Shown piece after piece: positions 1 to 6,841 of a stretch of DNA of 10,237 nucleotides. The stretch is taken from contig JAKOZM010000575.1 in NCBI GenBank assembly GCA_029779995.1, positions 1 to 10,237 of the forward strand, in the 5' to 3' direction. Origin of the DNA: Actinomycetes bacterium (GTDB taxonomy: Bacteria > Actinomycetota > Actinomycetes > S36-B12 > UBA10799). Each line of letters begins with the position of its first letter. Positions within the stretch are counted from its first letter, which is position 1. Under the pieces are notes generated by a model. It saw only the letters and a program-made list of their open reading frames with translations, made no database searches and was not told the origin of the DNA. The position numbers were made by a program, and so were the translations under genes.

Positions 1-99
1 CAGATCCACCGCCTCAATCACCCGGTAACCCGGCAGATTGAAAATCAGGCTCGCAGCATCACGGGCACACCCGCCCGCCCCACTCGTAAACTCGTACAT
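1..99 (-). CDS. Probable ISL3-family transposase, N-terminal fragment (cut by window edge)
   Basis: Thirty-three codons are visible, starting at the ATG at 99-97 and still open at base 1. The residues FNLPGYRVIEAVDL (20-33) resemble the N-terminus of actinobacterial ISL3 transposases, where an 'LPGYxVxxAVDL' stretch precedes the zinc-finger part; this is recognition from memory of the family, not a search. A GGAAGGA ribosome binding site lies at 109-115 on the complementary strand, nine bases before the ATG, which supports this start. That site lies within a stable fold-back with the sequence at 148-160, so translation is probably restrained. Catalytic DDE residues would lie outside the window. 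It is unclear whether the rest of the gene is intact. Confidence 0.55.
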   Translation of the reverse strand, partial: MYEFTSGAGGCARDAASLIFNLPGYRVIEAVDL

Positions 100-160
100 G
101 GCTCGTGGTCCTTCCAAGGTTGCGTACTAGACACACCCATCCTCAACAAGGCCACGAGCC
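100..160 (-). promoter_or_regulatory. Fold-back hairpin covering the transposase RBS and ending at its start codon
   Basis: In the minus-strand transcript, GGCTCGTGG followed by CCTT (160 to 148) can pair with AAGG, one bulged A, and CCACGAGCC (113 to 100). This gives a 13-bp stem with a single bulge around a 34-nt loop. The right arm contains part of the GGAAGGA ribosome binding site and stops at the base before the ATG. A transcript entering from outside the IS would carry both arms, while one starting inside the loop would lack the left arm. This is the logic known from IS10-type protection against read-through transcription; its use here is inferred. Confidence 0.45.
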
Positions 161-161
161 G

Positions 162-302
162 CCTTGCGTTACGACACGACCACACCCAAACGCGAAGAGC
201 CTGTTACAGGCCAAACCCAACGAGGAGAAACTGCTCACCCTGAATCCCGACGAGACCGGTCTGATTGAACTCGACGCGCTGGGATTCGACTCAGAGCACT
301 GA
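162..302 (+). pseudogene. 3' remnant of an unrecognised ORF next to the IS end
   Basis: From the proposed IS end a plus-strand frame stays open to the TGA at 300-302. From about base 192 it has clearly coding-like codons, with G or C in the third position in about three quarters of them. The C-terminal residues read LLTLNPDETGLIELDALGF followed by DSEH; I do not recognise the family. The frame can be extended back to a GTG at 105, but that part would be IS leader sequence, so the upstream portion of the gene has probably been lost or displaced by the insertion. Its stop overlaps the convergent end of the acyltransferase gene by 12 bp. It could also be a chance open frame. Confidence 0.3.
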
Positions 303-1814
303 GGCCCGGATATCTGCCAGTTCAGCCAGCACGTAGTCCAGCAGCAGGTCGGGGTTGGGCAGCAGACCCGCATCCGTGGCGAACCCGAGGGTCACCGCAC
401 CGTTGTAGGAGAAGATCGTGGCCGTCATCGGCTGATCGCCGGAGCATGGCGCGAATCCGACGACCTGCTCGACGTCGATACCGGCGTAGCGCAGCAGACC
501 GGTCGGACCAGGCACGTTGGTCAGCACGCCCACGGCCTTATTGGCGAAGAAGTTCGTGAGGAAGAACGCGACCTGCCCGGGCGACATCGACACGATGCGC
601 TGCAGGCCGAACGTCAGCACGGCCTCGTCGCTGTTCTTGATGCGCTGCATCCGCTGATGCATCATCTCGACTCTGGTGGGCGCATCATCGGCTTGCAGCG
701 GCATCGGCAGGAACACCAAGGCGAAGTAGTTGCCCAGATCGGGCGGCAGGTTGTCTTCGAACGGCTTGAGGTTGACGGGCACCATCCAGGTGACCTCGGA
801 GAGGTTAGCGCTGTGCTCAGCGAGGTAACGCTCCAGCCCCGCGGAGATGCTGGCCAGCAGCACATCGTTGAGGGTGGCGCCCAACGCCCTGCCGATCGCT
901 TTGATGTCCTCCAACGGGATCGGCTCGGACCACGCCAGCGCTTTCGCTGATCCCGGCTTCCCGCTCCACACCGTCTCATCGGTGGATGTGAGCGCGAGTT
1001 TGGTCACCGACGAGAGGTCGTTGAGACTGCGATGCTGCTCGGCGCCGAGCACCTCGAGAGCGTCGAGCAGGCGGTCGGGGTGACGGACCAGGGACAGGCC
1101 CTCCTCCACGCCATGCACGCCCGCCTTGGCCACGTCGACTGCTCGGCCGGGCAGGTGCGCCAGGGCCGCGAACGGGTTGCGGATAGCGTGGGCGGCCGAA
1201 GTGGCCATCTCCTCGACACCGTGTTCGACGACGTGAGCGACCTCCTCCGCGGCATGTACGGCGACCCGTCCGAACTCTTCGGGGCCGCTGGGCACATCGC
1301 TGCCCTGCACTCCCTTGCGTGCCACCACGGCGGCCACGCTGGCATCGTCGCTGTCGCACAATCCAAGAATGAGTTGCGTCAGCCGCACGCCGTCGGCAAT
1401 GGAGTGGTGGAACCGGGTCATCATGGCTGATCCCTCGGTGCCGTCGGGCAGGGTCAGCGGGGTCAGCAGGTAGCCGACCCACAGCGGCCGGTCCTTGTCC
1501 AGTGGGATCGCGCGCTGCTCGGCCATGAAGGCCTTCAAGTCGTCGAGGGTGCTGCCCGGTGGCATCTCGACCACCGTGATGTGGCGGTCGACGTCGAAGT
1601 GCGGATCGTCCTCCCAGGCCCAGCCCATCCCGGACTTGACCGCCCGCCGACCCAGCACCGGGAACCGCTTGACCGCCTGCACGTAGATGTCGCGCACATC
1701 CTCGAGCGCCGGCGTGCCACGCAGAACCATGGATCCGTCGACGACCATCAAGTTGTTCGGACGGTCCATCGTCAACCACAGCGCGTCCTGCACGCTCATC
1801 GAGGCGGTGGTCAT
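291..1814 (-). CDS. Wax ester synthase/diacylglycerol O-acyltransferase (WS/DGAT family)
   Basis: A 507-residue acyl-CoA-dependent acyltransferase that would esterify fatty alcohols or diacylglycerol to make storage wax esters or triacylglycerol, probably at the inner face of the membrane. The active-site motif HHSIADG is at residues 136-142, matching HHxxxDG. Other family landmarks are PLW (110-112), the ND pair (316-317), GNYFALVFLP (361-370) and NVPGP (433-437). Residues about 178-255 form an Ala/His/Glu-rich, probably helical linker between the two halves. The ATG at 1814 is chosen over an in-frame GTG at 1829 because AAGGAG (1826-1821) sits six bases upstream of the ATG and overlaps codons of the longer form. 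It lies 63 bp downstream of the amidase gene on the same strand and may be co-transcribed. Substrate preference (alcohol or diacylglycerol) cannot be told from sequence. Confidence 0.93.
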   Translation of the reverse strand: MTTASMSVQDALWLTMDRPNNLMVVDGSMVLRGTPALEDVRDIYVQAVKRFPVLGRRAVKSGMGWAWEDDPHFDVDRHITVVEMPPGSTLDDLKAFMAEQRAIPLDKDRPLWVGYLLTPLTLPDGTEGSAMMTRFHHSIADGVRLTQLILGLCDSDDASVAAVVARKGVQGSDVPSGPEEFGRVAVHAAEEVAHVVEHGVEEMATSAAHAIRNPFAALAHLPGRAVDVAKAGVHGVEEGLSLVRHPDRLLDALEVLGAEQHRSLNDLSSVTKLALTSTDETVWSGKPGSAKALAWSEPIPLEDIKAIGRALGATLNDVLLASISAGLERYLAEHSANLSEVTWMVPVNLKPFEDNLPPDLGNYFALVFLPMPLQADDAPTRVEMMHQRMQRIKNSDEAVLTFGLQRIVSMSPGQVAFFLTNFFANKAVGVLTNVPGPTGLLRYAGIDVEQVVGFAPCSGDQPMTATIFSYNGAVTLGFATDAGLLPNPDLLLDYVLAELADIRASVL

Positions 1815-1877
1815 GTGTCGCTCCTTCACAAGTCCCTGGTGCTCAATCTACGCCGCTGGCGGGACCCGTTGGGTCGG

Positions 1878-3251
1878 TTAGGCAGAGCCCACCGTGGGCC
1901 AACCCACGGATTCTTCAAGGCTGGCAGCGAGGTCGAGCAGAAGTTGCTCCTGACCCGCCTGGGCGGCGAAGTGCATGCCGATCGGCAGCCCCGCCTTCGA
2001 GCGCGCCAGCGGCAGACTGATCCCCGGGGCACCGGAGACGTTCTGCAGTGCCGTGAAGGACGCGAAACGCAGCAGTCGCAGCAGATGCTCGCGCGGGTCG
2101 ACCTCCGGCCCAAGGTAACCGATCCGCGGCGGCGGGGTCGCCAGCGTCGGGGAGAGCAGCAGGTCGAACGGGCCGAACGAGTCCGCGTAGACCTGGCCGA
2201 AGCGGCGCAGACGCCGGATCGAGCCGGGGATCCCGACGGCCACCCCTGAGAAGAATTTGGCCAGGTGCCGGCCGAAGGGCTCCATCCGCTGGGCCTGGAA
2301 GTCCTTGCCGTAGACCTGCGTGCCAAGGCGGTACAGCGAAAAGGCCAGCATGGCCCAGTACCGCAGGAAGTCCTGGGCGATCTGGTCGCCGAAGGGGTTC
2401 TCGATGGGCTCAACGGTGTGACCGAGTGCTTCGCAGGCGCGACCGGTCGTCTCCAGTGCACTGATCACCTCGGGATCGACCGGCAGGCCGTTTATGCCTT
2501 TTGTGATCAGGCCGATCCGCAGCGGTCCAGGATCGGAGGTGGCACCGATCGGGGGTAGGTCCGTGGGATGGATCTTGGCTATCTCGGTATAGAACTCGAC
2601 CGTGTCCCGAACGGTGCGGGTGACCACCCCCTGGGTGACGATCTTGACCGGCATCTGATCCATCGCCTCCGGGGCCACCAGCCGGCCACGCGACGGGGCG
2701 AGACCCACAAGACCGCAGCACGATGCGGGAATCCGGATAGATCCGCCGCCGTCGTTGGCGTGCGCGATGGGCACGACGCCCGCAGCGACCAATGCCGCTG
2801 ACCCACCCGAGGAGCCTCCGGTGCTGTGGTCCAGGCCCCAGGGATTTCGGGTGGCCCCGGTCAGCAGGCACTCAGTGGTCGCCGTCAGTCCGAACTCCGG
2901 CAACGTGGTCTTGCCCAGCGTCTCGAAGCCCAGCTCGCGCCACTGCGACACCCAGCGGGAATCGTCCGGGACTCCCTTGTCGGGGGTGGCACGTGATCCA
3001 TAACGCGTCGGGTACCCGGCGATGTTCTCGTTGTCCTTGATGAAGGTGGGGATCCCGGCGTAGGGCCCAGCGAGATTCTGCGGACTTTCCAGCCAGGTGA
3101 CGACAGCGTTGAGCAGATGAGCGTCCTGGGCACGGGCAAGGGCGGCATCGCGCAGTTCCTGGGCGCTCACAGCGCCTGTGGCAAGGGCCTGCCGTAGCGC
3201 TGTGGTGTCGTGGGTGCCAAGAGCGTCGTCGCGGAAGGTCGATACCTGCAT
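1878..3251 (-). CDS. Amidase-signature family hydrolase
   Basis: A 457-residue amidase-signature enzyme that would hydrolyse carboxylic amides to acid plus ammonia or amine. The catalytic Lys-cisSer-Ser triad is intact: Lys72 in [10 protein letters not shown], Ser147 in [10 protein letters not shown] and nucleophile Ser171 in [14 protein letters not shown]. The spacings of 75 and 24 residues equal those in fatty acid amide hydrolase (K142, S217, S241). No signal peptide is seen, so it is probably cytoplasmic. The start is the ATG at 3251, with AGGA at 3263-3260 eight bases upstream; a longer form from 3299 would add 16 residues lacking family resemblance. It is probably a stand-alone amidase rather than GatA because no gatB or gatC neighbour is present. 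The substrate is unknown. It follows arr by 57 bp and precedes the acyltransferase by 63 bp. Confidence 0.93.
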   Translation of the reverse strand: MQVSTFRDDALGTHDTTALRQALATGAVSAQELRDAALARAQDAHLLNAVVTWLESPQNLAGPYAGIPTFIKDNENIAGYPTRYGSRATPDKGVPDDSRWVSQWRELGFETLGKTTLPEFGLTATTECLLTGATRNPWGLDHSTGGSSGGSAALVAAGVVPIAHANDGGGSIRIPASCCGLVGLAPSRGRLVAPEAMDQMPVKIVTQGVVTRTVRDTVEFYTEIAKIHPTDLPPIGATSDPGPLRIGLITKGINGLPVDPEVISALETTGRACEALGHTVEPIENPFGDQIAQDFLRYWAMLAFSLYRLGTQVYGKDFQAQRMEPFGRHLAKFFSGVAVGIPGSIRRLRRFGQVYADSFGPFDLLLSPTLATPPPRIGYLGPEVDPREHLLRLLRFASFTALQNVSGAPGISLPLARSKAGLPIGMHFAAQAGQEQLLLDLAASLEESVGWPTVGSA

Positions 3252-3308
3252 GGCCTTGATCCTAGGGGCACAGCGGTGCCGGTCGGCGAATGCCGACACA
3301 TCGCCGGA

Positions 3309-3722
3309 TCACTCGTTGATGGCCTCCACACCAGCCGCCTTGAGCTCCGCGACTCGATCCCGCATGTGCTGCAGTACATCCGGGGGGTGCCCTTCCCAGT
3401 CGAGCACCTCCTCGACCACCCGGATCGGCTCGGTCGTGCGGTACGAACGGGTCGGGTTGCCTGGAAACTTCTTGTCCGTGAGATTTGGGTCATTCTCCAG
3501 TGGACCCGTGGGCTCGACCCGATAGATCCGGCCAGGGCCCTCACCGAGGGCCAACTCAGCACCCCACACCGCCGCGTCCATCGTCGCGGTGAGGTACACG
3601 AAGTTGGCGGTCAGGCCAGCCCCGAAGTTCGACCGTCGGCCCGGCTCCAGCAGGTCCCCGGGAAGCAGATCTGCCTTGGTGCCGTGGAAGTAGGGTCCAT
3701 GATCGTTGACCGGCTGCGTCAT
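3309..3722 (-). CDS. arr: Rifamycin ADP-ribosyltransferase Arr (rifampicin resistance)
   Basis: A 137-residue cytosolic enzyme of the Arr family, which transfers ADP-ribose from NAD+ to the C-23 hydroxyl of rifamycins and so stops them binding RNA polymerase. It spans the full family length. Visible landmarks are GPYFHGTKADL (9-19), FVYLTATMDAAVWGAELA (41-58), RIYRVEPTGP (65-74) and DKKFPGNPTRSYR (83-95). The residues corresponding to Arr-ms His19, Tyr49 and Asp84 are present as His13, Tyr43 and Asp78, each with the same offset, so it is probably active. The ATG at 3722 is preceded by a strong AAAGGAG (3734-3728) five bases upstream. No integron or transposon flanks it, which points to an intrinsic chromosomal copy like those of mycobacteria and other actinomycetes. 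The actual resistance level depends on expression and cannot be judged here. Confidence 0.95.
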   Translation of the reverse strand: MTQPVNDHGPYFHGTKADLLPGDLLEPGRRSNFGAGLTANFVYLTATMDAAVWGAELALGEGPGRIYRVEPTGPLENDPNLTDKKFPGNPTRSYRTTEPIRVVEEVLDWEGHPPDVLQHMRDRVAELKAAGVEAINE

Positions 3723-3807
3723 ATGGGCTCCTTTCTGGTGCGAGGTAGTGTCTCACTGGCGGATGCCATGGCGAAAGACCCGCTGTACGTGTCGGCCTGG
3801 CGGCGTG

Positions 3808-4980
3808 TCAGCCGTTGCTGATGATGCCCAGACACATCTCATCGGAGGTGCCCTCTCCCCACAGCACGTAGCGGGGTGGGCTGTTCTGCAAGGCGGGCAA
3901 CTGCGAGCGCAGCCCCGGATCGTGTCGGCAACGGACCCGCAACACGTCGCCCGCCCGCGCCTTCACCGGCTCTGGCAGCGGGACAGCCGCTTGCTGGTCG
4001 AAATCCCAGTTCTCGATGTCGAGCAGCACCTGCTGCTGGTTGGTGCCCGGGTTCAAGGTGACCGTGATCTCCCGGCCCAGCAGGTGCATGTGCCCGGCGA
4101 CCGCGAAGATCCGCATGTCGGCTGGGACCCGCCGGTCACAGACCTGCACGTCACCGCTGCGCGGGGCATCGGGATCGCCACCGCACAGCATCTGCAGGCC
4201 CGCGATGGTCGCGCCCGATCCGGCGCCGAAGCGGGAGACCACGTCGTCCAGCGCGTAGGTACGGTCGCACAATGGCCCGGACTCCCTCGGCGCGCAGGGC
4301 AACTCCACGGGTGCGGGCAAGAGCATCGTCGACAACGGCCGCAGTCCCGCGCGGTCGGTCACTCGCAACCTCACCTGGGTGGAGTCGCTGCCGGAAGTGC
4401 TGGCCAAGTTGTAGTGCATCTGGATCACGAGGGCACTGCCCGCCGGCAGCGGGGTGCCATAACCGGCTGGAGACTGGGTCGGCTTGCCACCTGGCGCCCA
4501 GGCCGTGACCCAGTCCGACTGGTCCAGACCAGATAGCGCGTCACCGCGAGAAGGCAGTCGCGAACCTCCGAAACACTCATACCCCGGACCCTCATCCTCA
4601 GCGTCCAACGCCCGCGCAGCCGCCACCTGTTCGGGCAGAGCCGCGTACAGGATGCCGTGGTGCACGATGGCCGGATTGCCGGGGACGAACTCGGTGCCCG
4701 TGATGGACACGTCGGTCTTCAGTTCGGGTTCGACGACGAAGCAGCGATACTCGTCCGTTGCGCCGGTTGGCGCCTCCGGACGGAAATTGGCCGGAACAGC
4801 CACGGTGACGATCTCTTCGCCTTTGCGGGCGACCAACGTCGCGCCCGGTGCCGTCGTTGAGTGGGTGCCGTGCGCCGACGGCGAGTCATCGGCCATCCCG
4901 GTGCTCGCCTCGTCGTGATCGTGGCTGCTGCACGCGGCAAGCATCAGCGCACCGGCCAGCAGGATGATCAGGCGTCGCAC
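3808..4980 (-). CDS. Secreted lipoprotein of the copper type II (ascorbate-dependent) monooxygenase family
   Basis: This resembles the catalytic core of peptidylglycine alpha-hydroxylating monooxygenase (PHM) and dopamine beta-hydroxylase, two-copper enzymes that hydroxylate C-H bonds with O2 and a reductant. From the GTG at 4980 it is 390 residues: a short MRR n-region, a hydrophobic segment and a lipobox LAAC with the lipidated Cys at 17. It would therefore be anchored outside the membrane. All six copper ligands appear present: His107-His108 (VHHGILYA) and His189 (QMHYN) for one site, and His297/His299 (GHMHLLG) and Met382 (SDEMCLGI) for the other. Residues 18-41 are His-rich. The frame extends to an ATG at 5037, adding 19 basic residues. 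Neither start has a well-spaced ribosome binding site (GGGGGA abuts the GTG), so the start is uncertain. The natural substrate is unknown. Confidence 0.85.
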   Translation of the reverse strand: MRRLIILLAGALMLAACSSHDHDEASTGMADDSPSAHGTHSTTAPGATLVARKGEEIVTVAVPANFRPEAPTGATDEYRCFVVEPELKTDVSITGTEFVPGNPAIVHHGILYAALPEQVAAARALDAEDEGPGYECFGGSRLPSRGDALSGLDQSDWVTAWAPGGKPTQSPAGYGTPLPAGSALVIQMHYNLASTSGSDSTQVRLRVTDRAGLRPLSTMLLPAPVELPCAPRESGPLCDRTYALDDVVSRFGAGSGATIAGLQMLCGGDPDAPRSGDVQVCDRRVPADMRIFAVAGHMHLLGREITVTLNPGTNQQQVLLDIENWDFDQQAAVPLPEPVKARAGDVLRVRCRHDPGLRSQLPALQNSPPRYVLWGEGTSDEMCLGIISNG

Positions 4981-5107
4981 TCCCCCAGGATAAGCCCGCG
5001 CCTGGGATCGTGATCGGCGTCGCTGTTGCGCGAGCATTCAGCGGTTCACGGCAACACCACGGGGTAGAGGGCTAATGTGCCAAGCGTTATGGATCATGGA
5101 GGACCGC

Positions 5108-6076
5108 ATGTCTGACGACCCGGTGCGCAGTCGCGTCGCCATCCCCCCGCCGATCCCCGGTGAGCCGATGGATCCTCCTCTCAAGGAGGTGGAGCACACC
5201 CTGCGCAAGATGGACAACAAGAGCGAGACCGCCGGCGCGGGCTACCGCGCCTTCCTGCGATTCAGCTATTCAAACGCCTCGCTGCTGGCGGCGGGCACGG
5301 CGTACTACGCCTTTCTGGCGCTGTTCGCCCTGGTGGTGTTCGCCTTCGGCCTCACCACCCTGATCGGCGGCGAGGCTCTGGCTGACACGATCACGGAGAG
5401 TCTGAACAAGGCCTTCCCAGGTTTGATCGGGGACACCGGGGTCTCCCCGCAGACGTTGCAGGACGTGGGCCAGACCACGTCCCTGGTGGGTCTGGTGTCA
5501 CTGTTGATCACGGGTAGCGGTGCGATGGTGGCGGCGAGCAACTCGATACACCTGGTCTACGGCGTGGCCAAGGATTCCCGCAATTTCATCGTGGCTCGCA
5601 TCCGGCTGCTCGCCTGGATGCTGCTGCTCGTGCCGCTGATGGCGCTGTCCTTCGTCCCGTCCGTGGTCATCTCGAATTTCGCCCAACCCGTCATGGATTT
5701 CCTGGGGCTCTCGGGCGGTTTCTGGACGTGGGTGCTGTTCGCGTTGACAGCAGTCGTGTCGATCCTGTTGAACGCGCTGGTGGTGTGGTTAATGCTGGGT
5801 CACCTTGGGGGCGTTAAACCCGCCCGCCGGCCACGGCTCATCGGCGTCGCCTTCGGCGCTGTAGCCATCGAGATCCTGAAGTACCTGCTGACGTTCATCA
5901 TTTCGTGGTCGGTGAGCAAACCGCAGTACGGCGCCTTTGCCGCCCCTATCGCGATGCTGCTGGTGCTCTGGTTGGAGACCCTGGTCGTCTACATCGCGGC
6001 CTGCCTTGCAGCCGGTTTCGCGGCGTCGCAGGCACCCGTTCACCCGGCGCCGGAGCCTGAACCTATCCCTGCATGA
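5108..6076 (+). CDS. YihY/BrkB family integral membrane protein
   Basis: A 322-residue membrane protein of the YihY/BrkB family (older annotations call it 'ribonuclease BN', which is not supported for this family). Its molecular function is unsettled. About six hydrophobic segments can be placed near residues 58-82, 125-147, 165-190, 204-232, 243-265 and 276-305. The family's first helix motif is seen as SLLAAGTAYYAFLALFAL (58-75). The N-terminal tail (10-25) is proline-rich, and the C-terminus ends in a Pro/Glu tail after residue 309. The ATG at 5108 is selected because GGAGGA lies at 5098-5103, just upstream; an ATG at 5075 in the same frame lacks this. It is divergent from the copper lipoprotein gene, and its 3' end overlaps the convergent L,D-transpeptidase gene by 14 bp. 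Confidence 0.9.
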   Translation: MSDDPVRSRVAIPPPIPGEPMDPPLKEVEHTLRKMDNKSETAGAGYRAFLRFSYSNASLLAAGTAYYAFLALFALVVFAFGLTTLIGGEALADTITESLNKAFPGLIGDTGVSPQTLQDVGQTTSLVGLVSLLITGSGAMVAASNSIHLVYGVAKDSRNFIVARIRLLAWMLLLVPLMALSFVPSVVISNFAQPVMDFLGLSGGFWTWVLFALTAVVSILLNALVVWLMLGHLGGVKPARRPRLIGVAFGAVAIEILKYLLTFIISWSVSKPQYGAFAAPIAMLLVLWLETLVVYIAACLAAGFAASQAPVHPAPEPEPIPA

Positions 6077-6662
6077 TGCGTTGCCGCGGGCCCATCACGA
6101 TCACCGGCGAGGCTTGCGGGTCCAGCCACCGCAGAGTGGCGCGCATTTGCCCGCGAGTGACCGAGATGCACCCACGGGTTGCGGCGGGCCCGGCCACGTG
6201 CAGCCAGATTCCGCCGTCGTTGATGGTCGGATCCGGACGGTGCATGTCCAAAGGTGTCCGCCCAGGGACCCGGTTGAAGTTGACCGCCACCACGTAGTCG
6301 AACACCCATTCCCGGCCCGGCGGGCCCGTGAACCCGCTTCGATCATGGTCGTAGGGCAGCCGCGTGCCTCGAGGTTTCTGCAGGCGTCCGCCGGCATCGG
6401 TGAGCCCGAATGTGCCGATGGGCGAAAGATAGCTGTAGTCCCACGGTTTGCGGTGCCACCCCTTGGCCCCATTACGTCCGGGCATGGCAGCGACCTGCGA
6501 CCAGCAACCCTCTCGGTACTCCCAGCGTGAGACGCGATTGTGACTGGAGCGCAGGGATCGACCGCTCACCAGCACGACCTGCTGGTGGCGGTCGGCGTCC
6601 ACGGCGAACGCCTGTGCTACGGGCAACTCGCAAGGGGGCACGGGGGGCAGTGTGAACAGCAC
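6063..6662 (-). CDS. YkuD-fold L,D-transpeptidase-like protein (COG3786 type)
   Basis: A 199-residue protein with a YkuD-type cysteine active site. Enzymes with this fold form 3-3 peptidoglycan crosslinks or attach other groups to meso-diaminopimelate. The motif region WLHVAGPAATRGCISV (153-168) supplies His155 and the likely nucleophile Cys165. The short His-to-Cys spacing (10 residues) and the upstream GxxG...SPIGTFGL segment (61-87) match the COG3786 branch better than classical LdtMt enzymes, whose His and Cys are about 18 apart. No clear signal peptide or membrane anchor is visible, which is odd for a cell-wall enzyme. The start is uncertain: the GTG at 6662 has GGGAG only one base upstream, an in-frame TAG lies four codons before it, and other GTG codons at 6641 and 6602 could serve. 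A non-enzymatic or cytosolic role is possible. Confidence 0.75.
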   Translation of the reverse strand: MLFTLPPVPPCELPVAQAFAVDADRHQQVVLVSGRSLRSSHNRVSRWEYREGCWSQVAAMPGRNGAKGWHRKPWDYSYLSPIGTFGLTDAGGRLQKPRGTRLPYDHDRSGFTGPPGREWVFDYVVAVNFNRVPGRTPLDMHRPDPTINDGGIWLHVAGPAATRGCISVTRGQMRATLRWLDPQASPVIVMGPRQRIMQG

Positions 6663-6756
6663 GCTCCCAGCCTACGCCGGTGGCGGACGGGGAGCGGGTT
6701 TCCTTCCGCCGTGGCCATCGGACGGAAGATACGGCTGACAACGACATGGCTGACAT

Positions 6757-6801
6757 CTGGAAAACTCCGCACGGGGAGGGCGTGGATGCGGAGTTCTCCA
6801 G
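6757..6801. repeat. Hairpin A of the palindromic element
   Basis: Bases 6757-6771 pair with 6787-6801 to form a 15-bp stem with one mismatch (6762 against 6796) around a 15-nt G-rich loop. It lacks a following T-tract, so it is not a typical intrinsic terminator on either strand. Confidence 0.7.
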
Positions 6802-6821
6802 CTTCTTGGTTAGTCAAAACA

Positions 6822-6833
6822 CCCGATATCGGG
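6822..6833. repeat. Perfect 12-bp palindrome between the two hairpins
   Basis: CCCGATATCGGG reads the same on both strands and lies at the centre of the 140-bp element. Such a site could bind a dimeric protein, but no adjacent regulator gene identifies one. Confidence 0.6.
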
Positions 6834-6841
6834 CATTCCAC

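Larger units (their letters stand above)
1..160 (-). mobile_element. One end of an insertion sequence, probably ISL3 family (rest lies off the window)
   Basis: This stretch contains the first codons of a probable transposase and its leader. Read on the minus strand, the proposed terminus at 160 begins GGCTCGTGGCC. ISL3-family elements commonly have terminal repeats starting GGCTC, which is why the edge is placed here. The partner terminal repeat and the target duplication cannot be seen because the other end is outside the window, so the terminus is an inference. Beyond 160 the sequence changes to a plus-strand reading frame with host-like codon use, consistent with insertion into or beside a gene. 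Confidence 0.45.

Noticed and set aside
1581..2249. 222-codon plus-strand open frame antisense to the acyltransferase and amidase genes
   Set aside because: It crosses both genes and their intergenic gap, is Arg/Gln/Gly-rich without family features, and is typical of antisense frames in GC-rich coding DNA.
5041..5107. Promoter elements between the divergent lipoprotein and YihY genes
   Set aside because: TTCACG and TAATGT-like hexamers are present, but their spacing (22 bp) is too long for a convincing sigma-70-type promoter.
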